Assembly (NCBI GenBank): GCA_016859345.1
Contig: CM029121.1
Location: 1-64,000, forward strand
Reading direction: 5' to 3'
Length of the DNA: 64,000 bases
Source: Istiophorus platypterus
Taxonomy: Eukaryota > Chordata > Actinopteri > Istiophoriformes > Istiophoridae
The stretch's first letter is position 1. Every line of letters starts with the position of its first letter. The translations under genes were made by a program, and so were the position numbers. Positions 17,147 through 28,505 of the stretch are shown here, piece by piece. The notes below the pieces were generated by a model. The model had not been told where the DNA came from and searched no databases. It saw only the letters and a program-made list of their open reading frames with translations.

Positions 17147-18265
17147 CTCAACAGGGGTAGTTGTTCATAAAATTTTACTGTCCTTTTTTGGCATCGTAAT
17201 GACTCCCTTATACTCTCAAAGGAGATCAAAGGCTTATCAATATAAAAGCAAAGTCACTTATTTAGCACCCAATGCTCTGATCACACCAATTCGTCTTAAA
17301 ATTATTAAATAATTTCCCAAATCAGTTCAAATCAAACTGGACCATGCTCAGATAATGTAACCATCGTTCAGAGTTCTCAACAGTATTTAAACCAAATTAA
17401 ATTTTTCCACAAATAATTAATTAAATCAATGATACTCCATTAACTAGATGCTTTAGGTGGTCAGCCCGTTGCCAAGTTTCCCTGCTAAATGATTGCAATA
17501 TGTGACCCCAGACTGAGAAATGATCTTATTTACAGTAGCAACAGATGAAAAAAGCTAAATATGTATCAATAATATTCACTATAGATGAGGGTATATACAC
17601 ATATGTAAGTGCAGGTATTTTTTAAAAGGAATTGGGATAAAATCGCTCTAGCCTTGATCAAGCTAGGTACCGGACCCATACGCACTGTCATCCGCAAGCC
17701 CCAGCTTGTGTGAAACACGACCAGCTGTCTTCTCGTCTGTTCTTTGGAGGATCCAAATTCAGACGCATCCCATCTTCCCCAACTCTCATTCATCATAGTC
17801 AATAATGGAAGAAAAAGGGAAAACAAAACAAGAGTTCAGTGTCTTATGATCACTCTAGATCATTATAAACAATGCAATAAACAATTCAATGAAATTTGTA
17901 GATATTTGCCAACATTTGGGTTGTTTTAATCTACCACAACGGGAGTCTTCCCACAAGAGTTTTCTTTAAACAGCTACTACTAACAGGTACAAATCAATTA
18001 TACCTATCATATTATTCTCCACAAAACAGATCCCTCACTTTTCTCTTGCATGCATTCTAAATTTATCATACTCAATTTTATTTATACAATGTATTATCTA
18101 AAGAACAAGTATTTTAATCTGTTTCATTCTAGTAACACCTTAAATCTTCTACCATCTTTCTCTGTCTCTCTCTCTATTTTTCTTCTTGAGTTTTTTACCT
18201 ATGCCTGGGTAAACAGAATGTCCTCGCTGATCTCTCCACTCCTCCTCAGACTCAGCAAAGGCTCA
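17147..18265. other. AT-rich decayed interior of ERV3
   Basis: No frame with a recognisable motif on either strand. Composition is AT-rich with many short stops. Position suggests former gag start and leader. Confidence 0.45.
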
Positions 18266-18269
18266 TATG

Positions 18270-18482
18270 TTTTATCGTATGTAAAAATGTCCTCTAAGAG
18301 GCTCATATGTTTCATCAGAATTCTAAATGTCCCCCTAGAAAAAGGGCTCATAGGTTTTATGAAAATTAAAAACAACCTCTATGAGGCTCATATATATATA
18401 TATTATCAAAATTATAAGCGCCCCCTTGAAAAAAGGGCTCATAGGTTTTTAACACTAAAGAGGCAAAAATGTCTCTCCTTAT
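18270..18482 (-). repeat. Degenerate repeat of mini-hairpins plus GCTCATAGG box (ERV3 leader)
   Basis: Four to five units of roughly 50-60 bp each consist of a short palindrome followed by GCTCATATGTTT or GCTCATAGGTTTT. The palindromes are CCTCT-A-AGAGG, CCC...GGG with an A-rich loop, CCTC-TAT-GAGG and CCCTT-GAAAA-AAGGG. As in the other two ERV leaders, the arms change but pairing is kept. The array is more degenerate than the others and includes an AT dinucleotide run at 18391-18402. Confidence 0.6.
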
Positions 18483-18884
18483 AAGTTACTAAATCTCCTG
18501 TAGCCAATCACAACCTATATATGCCTACTTGATATGAAGTCTATTATATCTATTACACCTAAACAAAACATTTCACAGCTTTTCTACACACAGGGAAAAC
18601 ACCATACAGCACACACACAGAGACAGGACGTCCAACAGACAAAAACCACTAAGCAAACAAACATCATCCCCCAAAGACGTCAACAGTGCTTAATCTTAAA
18701 ATTTTAAAAGTCAATTCATTCATACTTTACCTCTGTTTTCGTCAAAACTTCTCACTTTGGCCAAGCTTCTTAAAAAACAAATCATCATTTAACGAATCAC
18801 TTCACAAAGCATGCTCACTGCACACTATTTTCTCCTGGGCTCGCTCAGCCCTTTTTATTCTCACTTCTCTCAAACTTTATCTTC

Positions 18885-19085
18885 TGTCTTTTTTTTTAAG
18901 CCTATAACTTCCATTTTTCACTTATCTTCTCTTTAGTTCATCTTTTCTTCTTCTCTTGTCTTTATTTCATCTCTTCTTCTATTTTTCTCTTGTCTTCTCT
19001 TTTCTTTTCTCTTTATTTCATCTCTTATTCTCTTTTTCTCTTCTCTTCTCTTTTTCTCTTATTCTCTTTTCCTCTTGCCAATTCC
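18885..19085. repeat. Polypyrimidine tract (plus strand) in ERV3 leader
   Basis: Long CT-rich low-complexity tract with imperfect TTCTCTT repeats; A/G-rich in the sense RNA. An open frame on the plus strand here (Phe/Ser/Leu only) is a composition artefact. Confidence 0.8.
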
Positions 19086-19580
19086 CCTTCGGCCCAGGGC
19101 TGTTATTTTTCCTTTTTTCAACACTAATTCGACTACTTCTTAAAGCCAACTTTCACGCAGCGTCTAATTTACACATGTCTTACCGTAAGAAGATGCGCCC
19201 CTGTCTTCATTAATCTTGCATGGTTATTTAGCTCACTTTATCGTTACTAGTTCCGCTATTCTACACTTTTTACTTCAACTTTTATTTCTCTTACTACTTC
19301 ACTTATTTCTCTTATTTCTTCTCTCTATGATACTTCCCCTTTTTGCGTCACAGACAATGCAATAAACCCCAATTTAGACGAAGTATCGCTCCAAACATCA
19401 ACACATCATAGCATGTCTGCACAAACGCTTCTTCACAGTGCAGCCAACCAGCAAAAACACTAAAACCTCAACGAACGAACCAGCTCCCCATTTTTTGTGA
19501 GAAAATACTCACCTGACGCGTCGATAAGGTGCGGGAGTAGGAGCGCTGAAGCTGTGGGCGACTGCAGGAGGCCACAACTG

Positions 19581-19598
19581 ATCCTGTTCGTGACGCCA
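19581..19598 (-). promoter_or_regulatory. Primer-binding site of ERV3 (tRNA unassigned)
   Basis: Sense TGGCGTCACGAACAGGAT lies four bases inside the 5' LTR. It begins with the TGG that pairs with a tRNA CCA end and has the right length, but I cannot match it confidently to one tRNA; a serine or arginine isoacceptor is possible. Confidence 0.6.
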
Positions 19599-19602
19599 AG
19601 AC

Positions 19603-19977
19603 TGTGGTTATATCTCAGACTTAGGTGATGTGCAGATGATGAGGGAAACTTCGCTGACACTGGCTTGATTGCATAAAACAGGTTTATTACAAAAAAGACC
19701 AGCATCGATCAGGCACCATGGTTTGCCTGGGAGACGACTCGGAGCCAGAATGAGTCTCTCTCTGAATTACAGCTCAAAACTCGCTTATATAGGTTGGTGT
19801 GTAAGCTAATGTGTATGAGAGCCCATCCTAACATCTGGTTTTGTCAATTATATGACCCCTCTCCTAAGGCCAAAAAGGGTCATAAATTCCTTTGATTATC
19901 AGACCTTGGAATCTCTTTTAACCTAAACATTCTGGAACTAGGGGAAAGATAACCCTGGTCACTCATTAGACACTACA
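19603..19977 (-). repeat. 5' LTR of ERV3 (375 bp)
   Basis: Matches the left LTR across its length with scattered substitutions. It ends CACTACA, where the partner ends CACTGCA. It carries the same TATATAAG and AATAAA elements. The flanking sequence on the right is unrelated to the repeat that flanks the left LTR. Confidence 0.86.
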
Positions 19978-20697
19978 ATAGCTTATGGTTAGAACTGGCT
20001 CAGCATTAGCTCGAGCCATCCCCTCAGTATAGTACTATAGGCCTAGACTGCTGGGGGACTTCCCATGATGCACCGAGCTTCCCTTTCCACCGCTGCTTCC
20101 TCTCTCCCTGTGCGCATTAACACCTCAGAAACGCTTGTTACTAACTGTCCTCTCTCTCTCCTGCAGTTTTGTGCTTTCTTGTCTCTTTCTTTTCCTGTCG
20201 CTTTCTGCAGGTTTTTTCTGATGCTCCTGAGTCTGGATCCATGGTTGCAGTCCACTTACTGCCCCATGAGTCTGATCAACACCCACTTCTTTAATTATTA
20301 TGATTGCTACTGTTACCATTTCATTTAGTTCTATTAGTAATATTATTTGCTCTGTTAGTATTACTATAGTGTATATATAGCTATTAGTCCCATAATTGTG
20401 CTATGCTCTCTCTCCTCCCTCCTGCCCCCCGCATCTCTCACACCCTCTCTCTCTTTCTCGCTCTCAACCCAGCCAGTCAAGGCAGACGGCCGTCAACCAT
20501 GAGCCGGGATCTGTTCTACTTGTGTTTCTACCTTTTAAAAGGGAGTTTTTCATTGCCACTGTCAAGTGGTTGCTCATGGGGGAAATGCTGAATCTCTGTA
20601 AATAATAACTATAAAGAGTCTGGTCTATATGGAAAAGAGCCCTAAGATAACGTTTGTAATGATATGGCTTTATATAAATAAAGTTGAATTGTAAATG
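19978..20697 (+). mobile_element. LINE-2 (Maui-like) 3' untranslated tail
   Basis: The stretch from about 20482 (GGCAGACGGCCGTCAACC...GAGCCGGG), through TTTTTCATTGCCACTGTC and TGCTCATGGGGGAAATGCTG, to TATATAAATAAAGTTGAATTG is the conserved 3' end of a very common teleost LINE-2. The CT-rich segment and TTAGTATTACTATAG region before it fit its 3' UTR. Coding sequence is absent (5' truncation, normal for LINEs). The element is fused at its right end directly to a 1.17-kb family unit. Confidence 0.7.
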
Positions 20698-22180
20698 AAT
20701 GTTGGAAGGGCCAATACAGCCTAGCTGAACACTCACCTGACTAGCTGAGGAAGCCTTTATGCGGCTATACAGTTGACACCACGGTACGGGTACTCACCGT
20801 GACCACCGCCTGAGAGACTACAGAAAAACCTCTGGTCTATTAACAAAACAACCATCTCCCTTCAGAGATGGGAGAATTCAGAGACCGACAGACTTTGGTT
20901 TTATTATTATTTCAGTTCATAATTTGTCTTAATAGCCAAAAACTCGCAGCATGTGACGACAAATTGTGGTTTTATTTCAGCTTCAAAGAATGTGTGAATA
21001 TTTTTGGCAGAAAGACGTCTCTTTTTGGAATATGCACAGATACGGATTCCCACACACACATACCAATTTGCACATGTAGAAATGCATATATTTACATCCA
21101 CCATCTCTTAGATTGTGAGCCCACAATATGCCATGTTCCATACACTGTACTTGTGAAGGAAACTCACCTTGAAAGTCTTCACTATGAGATTCCGTGCTAT
21201 TGAGGCCTGTGCCCTAATGAAGTCTGTTCTGCACTTATCCTTCTCATTTATGGTTGCGGAAAGTACTGTATTTCTTTGATGCTCTTTTTCAGTGTTCATC
21301 CAGTAGGAGGGCCTGTAATGATTTTTATTCCCTGGTAAGTTCAGGAACACATGATATTTTGTGATATTTTATGTTTCTATTTTAGAGACGAATTCCAGGG
21401 CTAGTATGAACTTTATAACATAAGTTTGACTATCACTGTGTGTAACTATATATAAAAATGATTGGCACTCACCGTGACAACCAAGGAAGACAACAAGGAA
21501 AACTTCTGGTCTATCATCCAAAAAAGAAAAATACTCTCCCACCAGACTCTGACCAGCCCCCAATGTGTTAGGTCCCTCAAAATGTCCAGGAGTCAGCCAA
21601 ACAACTATAAATCTTGTTATAAAACCCTAAAAAGCTGTGGCAGCACAAAAACTACAGTATGGAGCACTGGCCCTGACTGATCTTCCCCTTTTCTTCAGCT
21701 GTGGATGATGATAAGTGGAAACAGCTGCATTTTCTCTATCCAGACGTCTGCCAACACTTCCTTGACGGAAGTGTGACGAAAAACTGGTATTTTGTTTCAA
21801 CTTTCATAAATATGTGAGTATTTTCAGTAGATAGCCAGGTCTTTCAGGCTAGCTTAAGAGGTACTATATGGCTAAAAAGTTAAAACCACCACAACATTAG
21901 TCATCGCGACCACCACAGGAGACCACACAGAAAAACCTCTAGTCTATCAATAAAACAATCATCTCCCATCAGACCCGGGACCGGCCCCCAATGTGTTACG
22001 ACCCCTAAAAATGTCCAGCGCAAGCAAAACACCTACTGAACTCGGTATAGAAATATACAAAAGCAGCAGCGGCACACAAACTGCCACCTGGCCCACTGGC
22101 CCTGACTATTCTTCCCCTTTCCTACACCTGAGGGTGGTGAGTGGAATGGTAGCCAGAAGCGGGTGTGAGCCATCCTAGCG
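20698..22180 (+). repeat. 1.17-kb family repeat units, partial and rearranged
   Basis: Contains the landmark series ATGTTGGAAGGGCCAATACAG, CTGAACACTCACCTGACTAG, AAAACCTCTGGTCTAT, TTATTTCAG boxes and, at 21540-22120, CCAATGTGTTA and GGCCCTGACTATTC. The middle (21110-21360) contains a segment also found reversed near 40860-41080. No coding frame. Confidence 0.75.
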
Positions 22181-22258
22181 TAGCTTCTACTCTCTCCCCA
22201 GCAGCACCTGAGCAGTCGGGAAGTCAGGGCAGCCGGATGACAGTCTGTAATAAGAAGC
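22181..22258 (+). mobile_element. Start of a LINE ORF1/esterase-type remnant, cut by the gap
   Basis: Matches the beginning of the two remnants at about 44040 and 59680 (CTAGCGTAGCT.CTACTCTCT ... TAATAAGAAG). The rest falls in the run of N. Confidence 0.55.
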
Positions 22259-22758
22259 NNNNNNNNNNNNNNNNNNNNNNNNNNNNNNNNNNNNNNNNNN
22301 NNNNNNNNNNNNNNNNNNNNNNNNNNNNNNNNNNNNNNNNNNNNNNNNNNNNNNNNNNNNNNNNNNNNNNNNNNNNNNNNNNNNNNNNNNNNNNNNNNNN
22401 NNNNNNNNNNNNNNNNNNNNNNNNNNNNNNNNNNNNNNNNNNNNNNNNNNNNNNNNNNNNNNNNNNNNNNNNNNNNNNNNNNNNNNNNNNNNNNNNNNNN
22501 NNNNNNNNNNNNNNNNNNNNNNNNNNNNNNNNNNNNNNNNNNNNNNNNNNNNNNNNNNNNNNNNNNNNNNNNNNNNNNNNNNNNNNNNNNNNNNNNNNNN
22601 NNNNNNNNNNNNNNNNNNNNNNNNNNNNNNNNNNNNNNNNNNNNNNNNNNNNNNNNNNNNNNNNNNNNNNNNNNNNNNNNNNNNNNNNNNNNNNNNNNNN
22701 NNNNNNNNNNNNNNNNNNNNNNNNNNNNNNNNNNNNNNNNNNNNNNNNNNNNNNNNNN
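22259..22758. other. Assembly gap, exactly 500 N
   Basis: A placeholder of fixed size; its true length is unknown. It hides the left boundary of the second composite block and the TM half of its env. Confidence 0.99.
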
Positions 22759-23387
22759 AGTGATACAAGAGCGCAGATACCTGAGGCATTTACTGGCAAT
22801 CTATCATACAATTTATCCTCCCCACACCACAACCATATATCTGCTCTGGCGACGAACAGGGACAGAAAACTCACATTTTCTTGACACCAACCAGCTGGAA
22901 AGCTTCCCAATGAAGCACCGGTTTCTGTTAATTTAAGACAGGTAAAGTTTTGCATGGCCACCTTTTTATCAAATACAGGCTTACGTTTAGTCTGGTCAGT
23001 CAGTGGGTAAATTTTGTCATAGTCTGCACATGTGCCTGACAGTACTGTACGATTCATTAGCTCTATGATACATGAGCTGTTTATAGCTGCTGGGACAATT
23101 TTCAAAAGTGGGCGAGGGCCCATACATACCAGGCAGTCATGTTTTGCAAACTGAGCTCCTTGTTCGGCCAATAACAACCAATTATTATTGTATGCTGTTA
23201 TTCCTGTCGTAATTCGGAACCATTCGTCAGCATCGTCTGTGTGTTTAGTTATTGTTACAACTACCGATGACGTTGTTGCTGGTCCCTTTACCAATATTAG
23301 AGGTTCACTGGGTTTTGGCTGTTGTTCTGAGGATGTCTTGGCCTGCTTACTCTCTACAAATGCTGTCTTGTTCGGGCAAAAGTGCAT
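22759..23387 (-). pseudogene. env: Envelope SU part (ERV-Trp copy B), TM lost in gap
   Basis: Matches the first 210 codons of the 460-codon frame of copy A, including the CLVC motif. Two small indels near 22854 and 22869 shift the frame briefly and change about eight residues compared with copy A. The cleavage site, CX6CC region and membrane anchor should lie inside the gap. Confidence 0.82.
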
Positions 23388-23473
23388 GTATGTGCATGGG
23401 TCTTTCCCTGATTTGTATACACACAGCCCTAGTGTGTAGCATTTAGATGACGAGTGTTGGTTGGGGTGTTCTT

Positions 23474-24162
23474 TTAATGGATATTTTGAAAGTTAGTCAC
23501 TACCATCAAAAGTGTATTGCTCTTTAGTGTATTAAGTGTCAGTATTCGGACTGTGGGAAGTCTATCTCTCCACTCCTTAGCTTCCTTCTCCCAACCATAT
23601 GAATTTCTTGCCCAGGGGGCGCCACCTATCTGATGGGAGACTGACCCCCACGAACCTTCCGTCCAACCCCATACCTTATTACCATTGATCTCCATCTGCC
23701 CTGTACTTCCAACAGTGTCTATATACCATGTATATCCTAACCATTCCGCTGTCTTTGTACCCCCTATTGATACCGCCGCTAGATTAAAACCTAATGTGGT
23801 TGCTGTGGTGTTTGGGCCGTAGAATAAAAATATACCTGGTCCGTTGTTGTTTTAGGATTGTCACATGGGTTTTGGACCTGTTCCATTCGTGCTTTTGTCT
23901 TTTTCCATCATTACGATTTTCACGTTACTGTACTCTTACCCCTTGTGTTCCTCCTTACTCTGTGTTGTTGTCCAGTGGACTTCAAAGGTGCCGCAGTTCC
24001 ATTTGGTTGGATCTGTGAGTTGGATTTCTCTAGTGGTTTTTCTAAGCAAATTAACAAAATTATAACAACAATAATACCAATAGTACAGATTATGCCTGTA
24101 CCCATTCTTCCCTCTCTCTTGGTCTGGGGAAATCCCAGACCATCACACCAGTCCATTGTCAC
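23474..24162 (-). pseudogene. env: Envelope leader and N-terminal SU (ERV-Trp copy B)
   Basis: Corresponds to 1712-2395 of copy A but is broken into separate frames (23474-23695 and 23920-24162) by several 1-2 base indels between about 23750 and 23930. The hydrophobic leader and RVRR site are kept. The frameshift before the next env frame is shared with copy A. Confidence 0.8.
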
Positions 24163-24402
24163 TCAGTAACCGGGCGCTGGTCTCAGCTGTGAGCGATGAT
24201 ACCACCTCTGTCCTCTGGTTTCCAACTGGACAGCTTTTGACGCCCCAGTCACACCCTTAGAGGTCCAATCCACCTGGGTTCCGTCCCACTTCCTGGACAG
24301 GACCTTGAGGTAGACGTGAGTCCACGCCACGATCCGAATCAGGAAGGGCCGAGCTTCAGCTGCAGCCGCTACCAACACAGGAAGACTTAAAATACAGATC
24401 AA
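24163..24402 (-). pseudogene. pol: Pol remnant: integrase C-terminal domain (ERV-Trp copy B)
   Basis: Matches 2392-2637 of copy A, with YLKVLSRKW and WYHRSQL, but with extra small indels that disturb the middle of the domain. Confidence 0.72.
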
Positions 24403-24955
24403 AGGACCACAAATTAAGATGCAGAGTACTAAGAGAATGCCTGGTCAAGGCCAGAGGTAAAAGTGGGCAGTAATCAATGTGTGTCATTCATGTCTCTATA
24501 AACCAGTCTTGTGGTCAGAACGAGGTGAAGATGCTTTAGCCATAACATATGTAGAACAATAATTGTATGATGTGGGTGAGTCAAAGCATGCAACCAATGG
24601 GTGAGAAGAGAAACCAACACTACACCGCACCGTATCTTTTTCTGACATGTAACACAGTAGGCATGCCAAATTCTAATTCACTGTAATATGTCGAGAATCT
24701 CAGAGCATCAGATATGATAGAGTGTGCAATGCAGAGGGTCAACAGAAGAGTGGCATGGTCACAAGGCACAGATCCAGGATGTCGACAGCGAGAGGACAGA
24801 CAGAAGATCCCCAGCAGCCGGTGGGCGCAATGTACGTCATCACTGTCTGAAGTGCGTAAACAAGCAGCAGGTCTTCATGGGAGGCCTATAGGACCGTGGG
24901 CAGTCAAGGAGTGGGACAAGGCCGGGAGAATGAGTGACCTCAGTGTCCATTAGGA
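24403..24955. other. Decayed ERV-Trp interior (copy B)
   Basis: Almost base-for-base copy of 2638-3190; no recognisable gene. Confidence 0.55.
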
Positions 24956-24958
24956 CCA

Positions 24959-25332
24959 TCACTGGTTGTCAGAAGGCCTCCAAATGAAGCAGTTTGCAGC
25001 TTCTGGAGCCTCACAAGCTCCCTTACTCCCAACCCAAATTCCAGTGTCATTCTCAGACGGATGCTGGGAGATCTGTCCATGGGCGTTGGCCTCCATCACC
25101 TTCATATCGTCCAGTCCGCTGTAGCTGTCCTTACAGTACTGGGACAGAATGTGGATTGTCCTCCCTCTTGTTGTGCATGTGGACAGTGTCTTATCCAATA
25201 ATCAGGTGCCTCATAAGTTGAGCAGCCACCCAGCCAATGGGGAGCCACGTCCGCGACCAACATGACCACGTCTGGATCAACCGCCACCACGACCAAAACC
25301 TCCATAACCATACTACATATGCACATCACCAT
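24959..25332 (-). pseudogene. gag: Degenerate nucleocapsid remnant (ERV-Trp copy B)
   Basis: Same mutated zinc-knuckle spacing as copy A (CSTYEAPDYWIRHC). The shared Cys-to-Tyr and His-to-Tyr changes show that the decay predates duplication. Confidence 0.5.
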
Positions 25333-26555
25333 AACCTTTCTTCTCCTATTATTTCATTTCACTGTGCAGTTTAGTTCTGAGAAGCCTGACCAATTGAGTC
25401 TGCAAGGTTGACATACTATTTTTTTTTTTTTTTTTTGATATCTTTTGGCATGGTGTACGCAGTGTTCCATACATCTCTGCTCATCGCATGATAACATGTC
25501 TGAGTCCCCCATTAGAGATGTCTAAGCAATTCCTACAAGTTATTAATTATAACGCTGACGTGGTTTGGACTCCAGCCATTGGTACATAAATTGGTCATAG
25601 AAATGTCTGAGTCCTATAGAACTATTTTTCCAATGCCACCTATTGTAAAACTTCTCGGCAGTCCTAAGTCAGAGTTTTCAGATTAAGTCTGAATCGAGAG
25701 TCAAGCATACAGTCTAGTCCGGGTCAGAGATGTAATGTGCTACAACATCCAGTAACTGATGTATGTACGTGTCCAGTCCATTCCAGCCTGTCCTTGGATG
25801 TTAGTGTTCAAAGAATCCAACCTCCCTAGTGACTGTACTATCCTACCATAGCGTTAGTCAATAACCTTCTTTCTCTTATCCCAATTCACTTCCCTTTACC
25901 CATCAGGTGTTATTCACCCCTCCTGTCATTCCTCCTAATGCCAATGTCATATCGCTTCTTCAATTCATTCCTGCTTTTGCCTGTACATAGTGCTTTCCAA
26001 TCGCCACCTTCCTTCCCTGTTTCCAGTTCTCTCCTCCCCTTCCTAAAGCGTCACCCTCTGAAACCTACTGTCCTTCACTTCCTGATTCCCCGTCACTCTA
26101 AACTACTCTACCCGACTAACAACTTCTCCCTACTTATCGCTTCCGTTCCGTCTCCCCCCTATGGTGGTTTATCCGATTGGCTTGGTCCGTTGACAGGGCT
26201 GGCCCCACCCTGACAACCTCCCAACTCTACACACTCTTTGTTAAATTCACCTTCCATTTTTACCAAATTATGAGCTCTTATCATATTTTGTTTAATACAT
26301 TTATCCTATTCTTTTATCATTAACCGATTTCAACTACTTATTTTCTTATTTTGGATTACGGTTTTGGAATGTTTGCAATGCCCAATTTCAATCGTCCGGT
26401 TACTCTGTGGATCACTGGTCACTTTCCCGCCGAAGATACTCTCATAATTTTAGAATGGACTTCACTTAATCTTGGGGGGCCTCACTCCCCCGGAGTACCC
26501 AGTACTCCAGTTATTCGTAATTTATTCGTCAATAAAGTTACGTCCACCATGACGA
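25333..26555 (-). other. ERV-Trp leader (copy B)
   Basis: Matches 3571-4790, including the 20-T run and the purine-rich sense segment. No gene seen. Confidence 0.5.
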
Positions 26556-26559
26556 AGCT

Positions 26560-26693
26560 GAGCTACCAAAGCTCTGGATTACCAAAATCCGTGGGTTACC
26601 AAAACCCTTAGGTTACCAAAACCTTACAGAGCTACCAAAGCTCGGGATTACCAAAATCCCTGGGTTACCAAAACCCTTAGGTTACCAAAACCT
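26560..26693 (-). repeat. Array of eight mini-hairpins with constant loop (copy B)
   Basis: Identical in order and pairing to the array of copy A. The extra ACCAA hairpin near the primer site is also present (26911-26927). Confidence 0.93.
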
Positions 26694-26985
26694 ATCGTAA
26701 TACATCTAACAATTTGATGCAGACATTACAATCACCCTTCTCTCCACAATTTAGACAATCCAATTGCAGAATTTTGACACTTAGTAACAGGTATCCTGCT
26801 TACCTTTAATTTACATGGCGCCACAGGAGAGAAAGAGTTATTGTGAGCGCTGCTACTCAGTCAATTGTCCCTCAACTTTCGCTGCTCAGAGTTCCAAACT
26901 CCGTGTGAATAGGAGTACCAAACTCCTCCGATCGTCCCAGACGTCGGTCCGCCGGACTCCCAGAGCCCTACTTCTTCTCCCTCGA

Positions 26986-27004
26986 CTCACGGTCGGGGTC
27001 ACCA
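26986..27004 (-). promoter_or_regulatory. Primer-binding site, tRNA-Trp-like (ERV-Trp copy B)
   Basis: Same 19 bases as in copy A, including the inserted base relative to tRNA-Trp. Confidence 0.75.
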
Positions 27005-27008
27005 AAAT

Positions 27009-27628
27009 TGTTAGGATAATAGAGCTATTTCTGACTCTCTTGGTAAGGTCTACCCTTGTTATCTGAAAGTACACTAATGTCCTAACAAATGAGCATGTTC
27101 AGAATCGAGAGAGATGACCACGACGTCGGATAAATGATCCACAGAGGTTTATCCGCAAGCGTTGAATATTACAGAATTCTGGGTCTCAGGTCCCTAACAC
27201 AGAAAGCTGTGTGTCCTCTTTGACCATCGGAGAGACAACACTTCCTCTGAGTTTCCCAGTGTATAAACACAGTAAATGAATATGCATGAGTTCATAAATG
27301 TGAGTGCTCTCATTGGCCATCTCCAGTGTGTTAGAGTTGCTTCCTCCTTTCAGTAGTTCTCCATCTCGTAATCCCAGGTGGCTGCCGCCCCCAAGCTGGT
27401 TCCTCAAAGTTGAATGCCTCACTTGTGGTCGTTATCAGCCCTCAGGGAGTTTCCTGCTTTGTGCACTCCGTACCCGGTACGCTCTGTACTCTGCTGACCT
27501 CCTGCATCACAAGGATACGACAGCACACACAACGCACCCTCCTGATAGCTTTTTAATCAAAATACTGTGTGTCCTTGCCCTTAGGCTAACATGAGCTATG
27601 TGTGTGTGGTTTTTGTTTATTCCCTTCA
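27009..27628 (-). repeat. 5' LTR of ERV-Trp copy B (620 bp)
   Basis: Same length and ends as 5244-5863, with only a few substitutions, and the same direct junction with RTE sequence. Confidence 0.8.
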
Positions 27629-28228
27629 CCACTAACCACATTGAACATTACACCTTCGATTTCTAGCTTCAGACTCATCACTCTATCCGACACTTTTTTT
27701 ACCTCCAGGACTTTCCTAACAAGCTCCTCCTTCAAGATAACTCCTACTCTGTTTCTCTTCCTATCTACACCATGGTAGAACAACTTGAACCCTGCTCCCA
27801 AACTTCTAGCCTTGCTACCTTTCCACCTTGTCTCCTGGACACACAGTATGTCTACCTTCCTCCTCTGCATCATGTCAACTAACTCTCTACCCTTTCCTGT
27901 CATGGTTCCAACATTCAAAGTCCCAACTCTCAGTCCTAGCCTCTTGGCATTCCTCTTCTCTCTCTTCCTACGAACACCCCTTCCTCCTCTCCTTCTTCTA
28001 CCAACAGTAGTCCAAATCTCCACCGGCACCCTGTAGGTGAACAGCACCGATGGTGGTCGTTGTTAACCCGGGCCTCGACCGATCCGGTATGGGATTCATA
28101 GATCTGACTCGCATGTTTGATTTGGCAAAAGTTTTACGTCGGATGCCCTTCTTGACACAACCCTCTGTATTTATCCGGGCTTGGGACCGGCACAATAAGA
28201 CACTGGCTTGTGTCCCCTTGCGGCTACA
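27629..28228 (-). mobile_element. RTE-clade LINE 5' half inside ERV-Pro LTR (copy B)
   Basis: Same segment and junctions as 5864-6462: 5' terminus TGTAGCC against the LTR fragment, and coding sequence through QETRWKG up to the ERV-Trp LTR. Confidence 0.9.
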
Positions 28229-28477
28229 TTTCTGACGCCACCCGATGCTCAGTATTTTTCCATTCAGGCGGGGTTAAATCAGTTCCTTCTTACAGATGTT
28301 ATCTTCTGTTGGCAGGTGTTTTTACATCAGGGCACAGTGACCCTGTTCGCCTGTGACCTTCGGTTGAGCATAGGCGGGCACTTGCACAGGAACAGAATGT
28401 ACTGAGTGATCCCTATTCTATTCTACAGTGTAACTAAATAAGCAGATCATAACACAAAGCGAATATCATATCCCACA
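28229..28477 (-). repeat. Partial 3' LTR of ERV-Pro copy B
   Basis: Matches 6463-6711 and the right part of the complete 5' LTR of this same copy at 34597-34843. Confidence 0.88.
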
Positions 28478-28489
28478 ATTCCCCCTTTT
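28478..28489 (-). promoter_or_regulatory. Polypurine tract of ERV-Pro copy B
   Basis: Sense AAAAGGGGGAAT against LTR start TGTGGGATA. Confidence 0.8.
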
Positions 28490-28505
28490 GATCTCTATTA
28501 AGAGA

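Larger units (their letters stand above)
14152..19977 (-). mobile_element. ERV3: defective endogenous retrovirus with paired LTRs
   Basis: Two direct 375-bp repeats flank about 5.1 kb with a primer-binding-like site inside the right repeat and a polypurine tract inside the left repeat, giving minus orientation. Inside are recognisable fragments of gag (with PPPY) and integrase only. Gag appears to pass almost directly into integrase, so most of pol is deleted. The bases outside the two LTRs do not form a matching target-site duplication. Confidence 0.85.
22759..27628 (-). mobile_element. ERV-Trp copy B (left end in gap)
   Basis: Same order and boundaries as copy A, offset by about 21.76 kb: env, integrase tip, decayed interior, nucleocapsid remnant, leader hairpins, primer site and 620-bp LTR. 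It differs mostly by small indels in env. Confidence 0.85.

Noticed and set aside
18956..19213. Plus-strand frame of Phe/Ser/Leu residues
   Set aside because: Polypyrimidine composition; no signal other than low complexity.
22165..23387. Long open frames running through the N runs (also around 39436-40213)
   Set aside because: They are open only because N does not encode stops; they join unrelated sequences.
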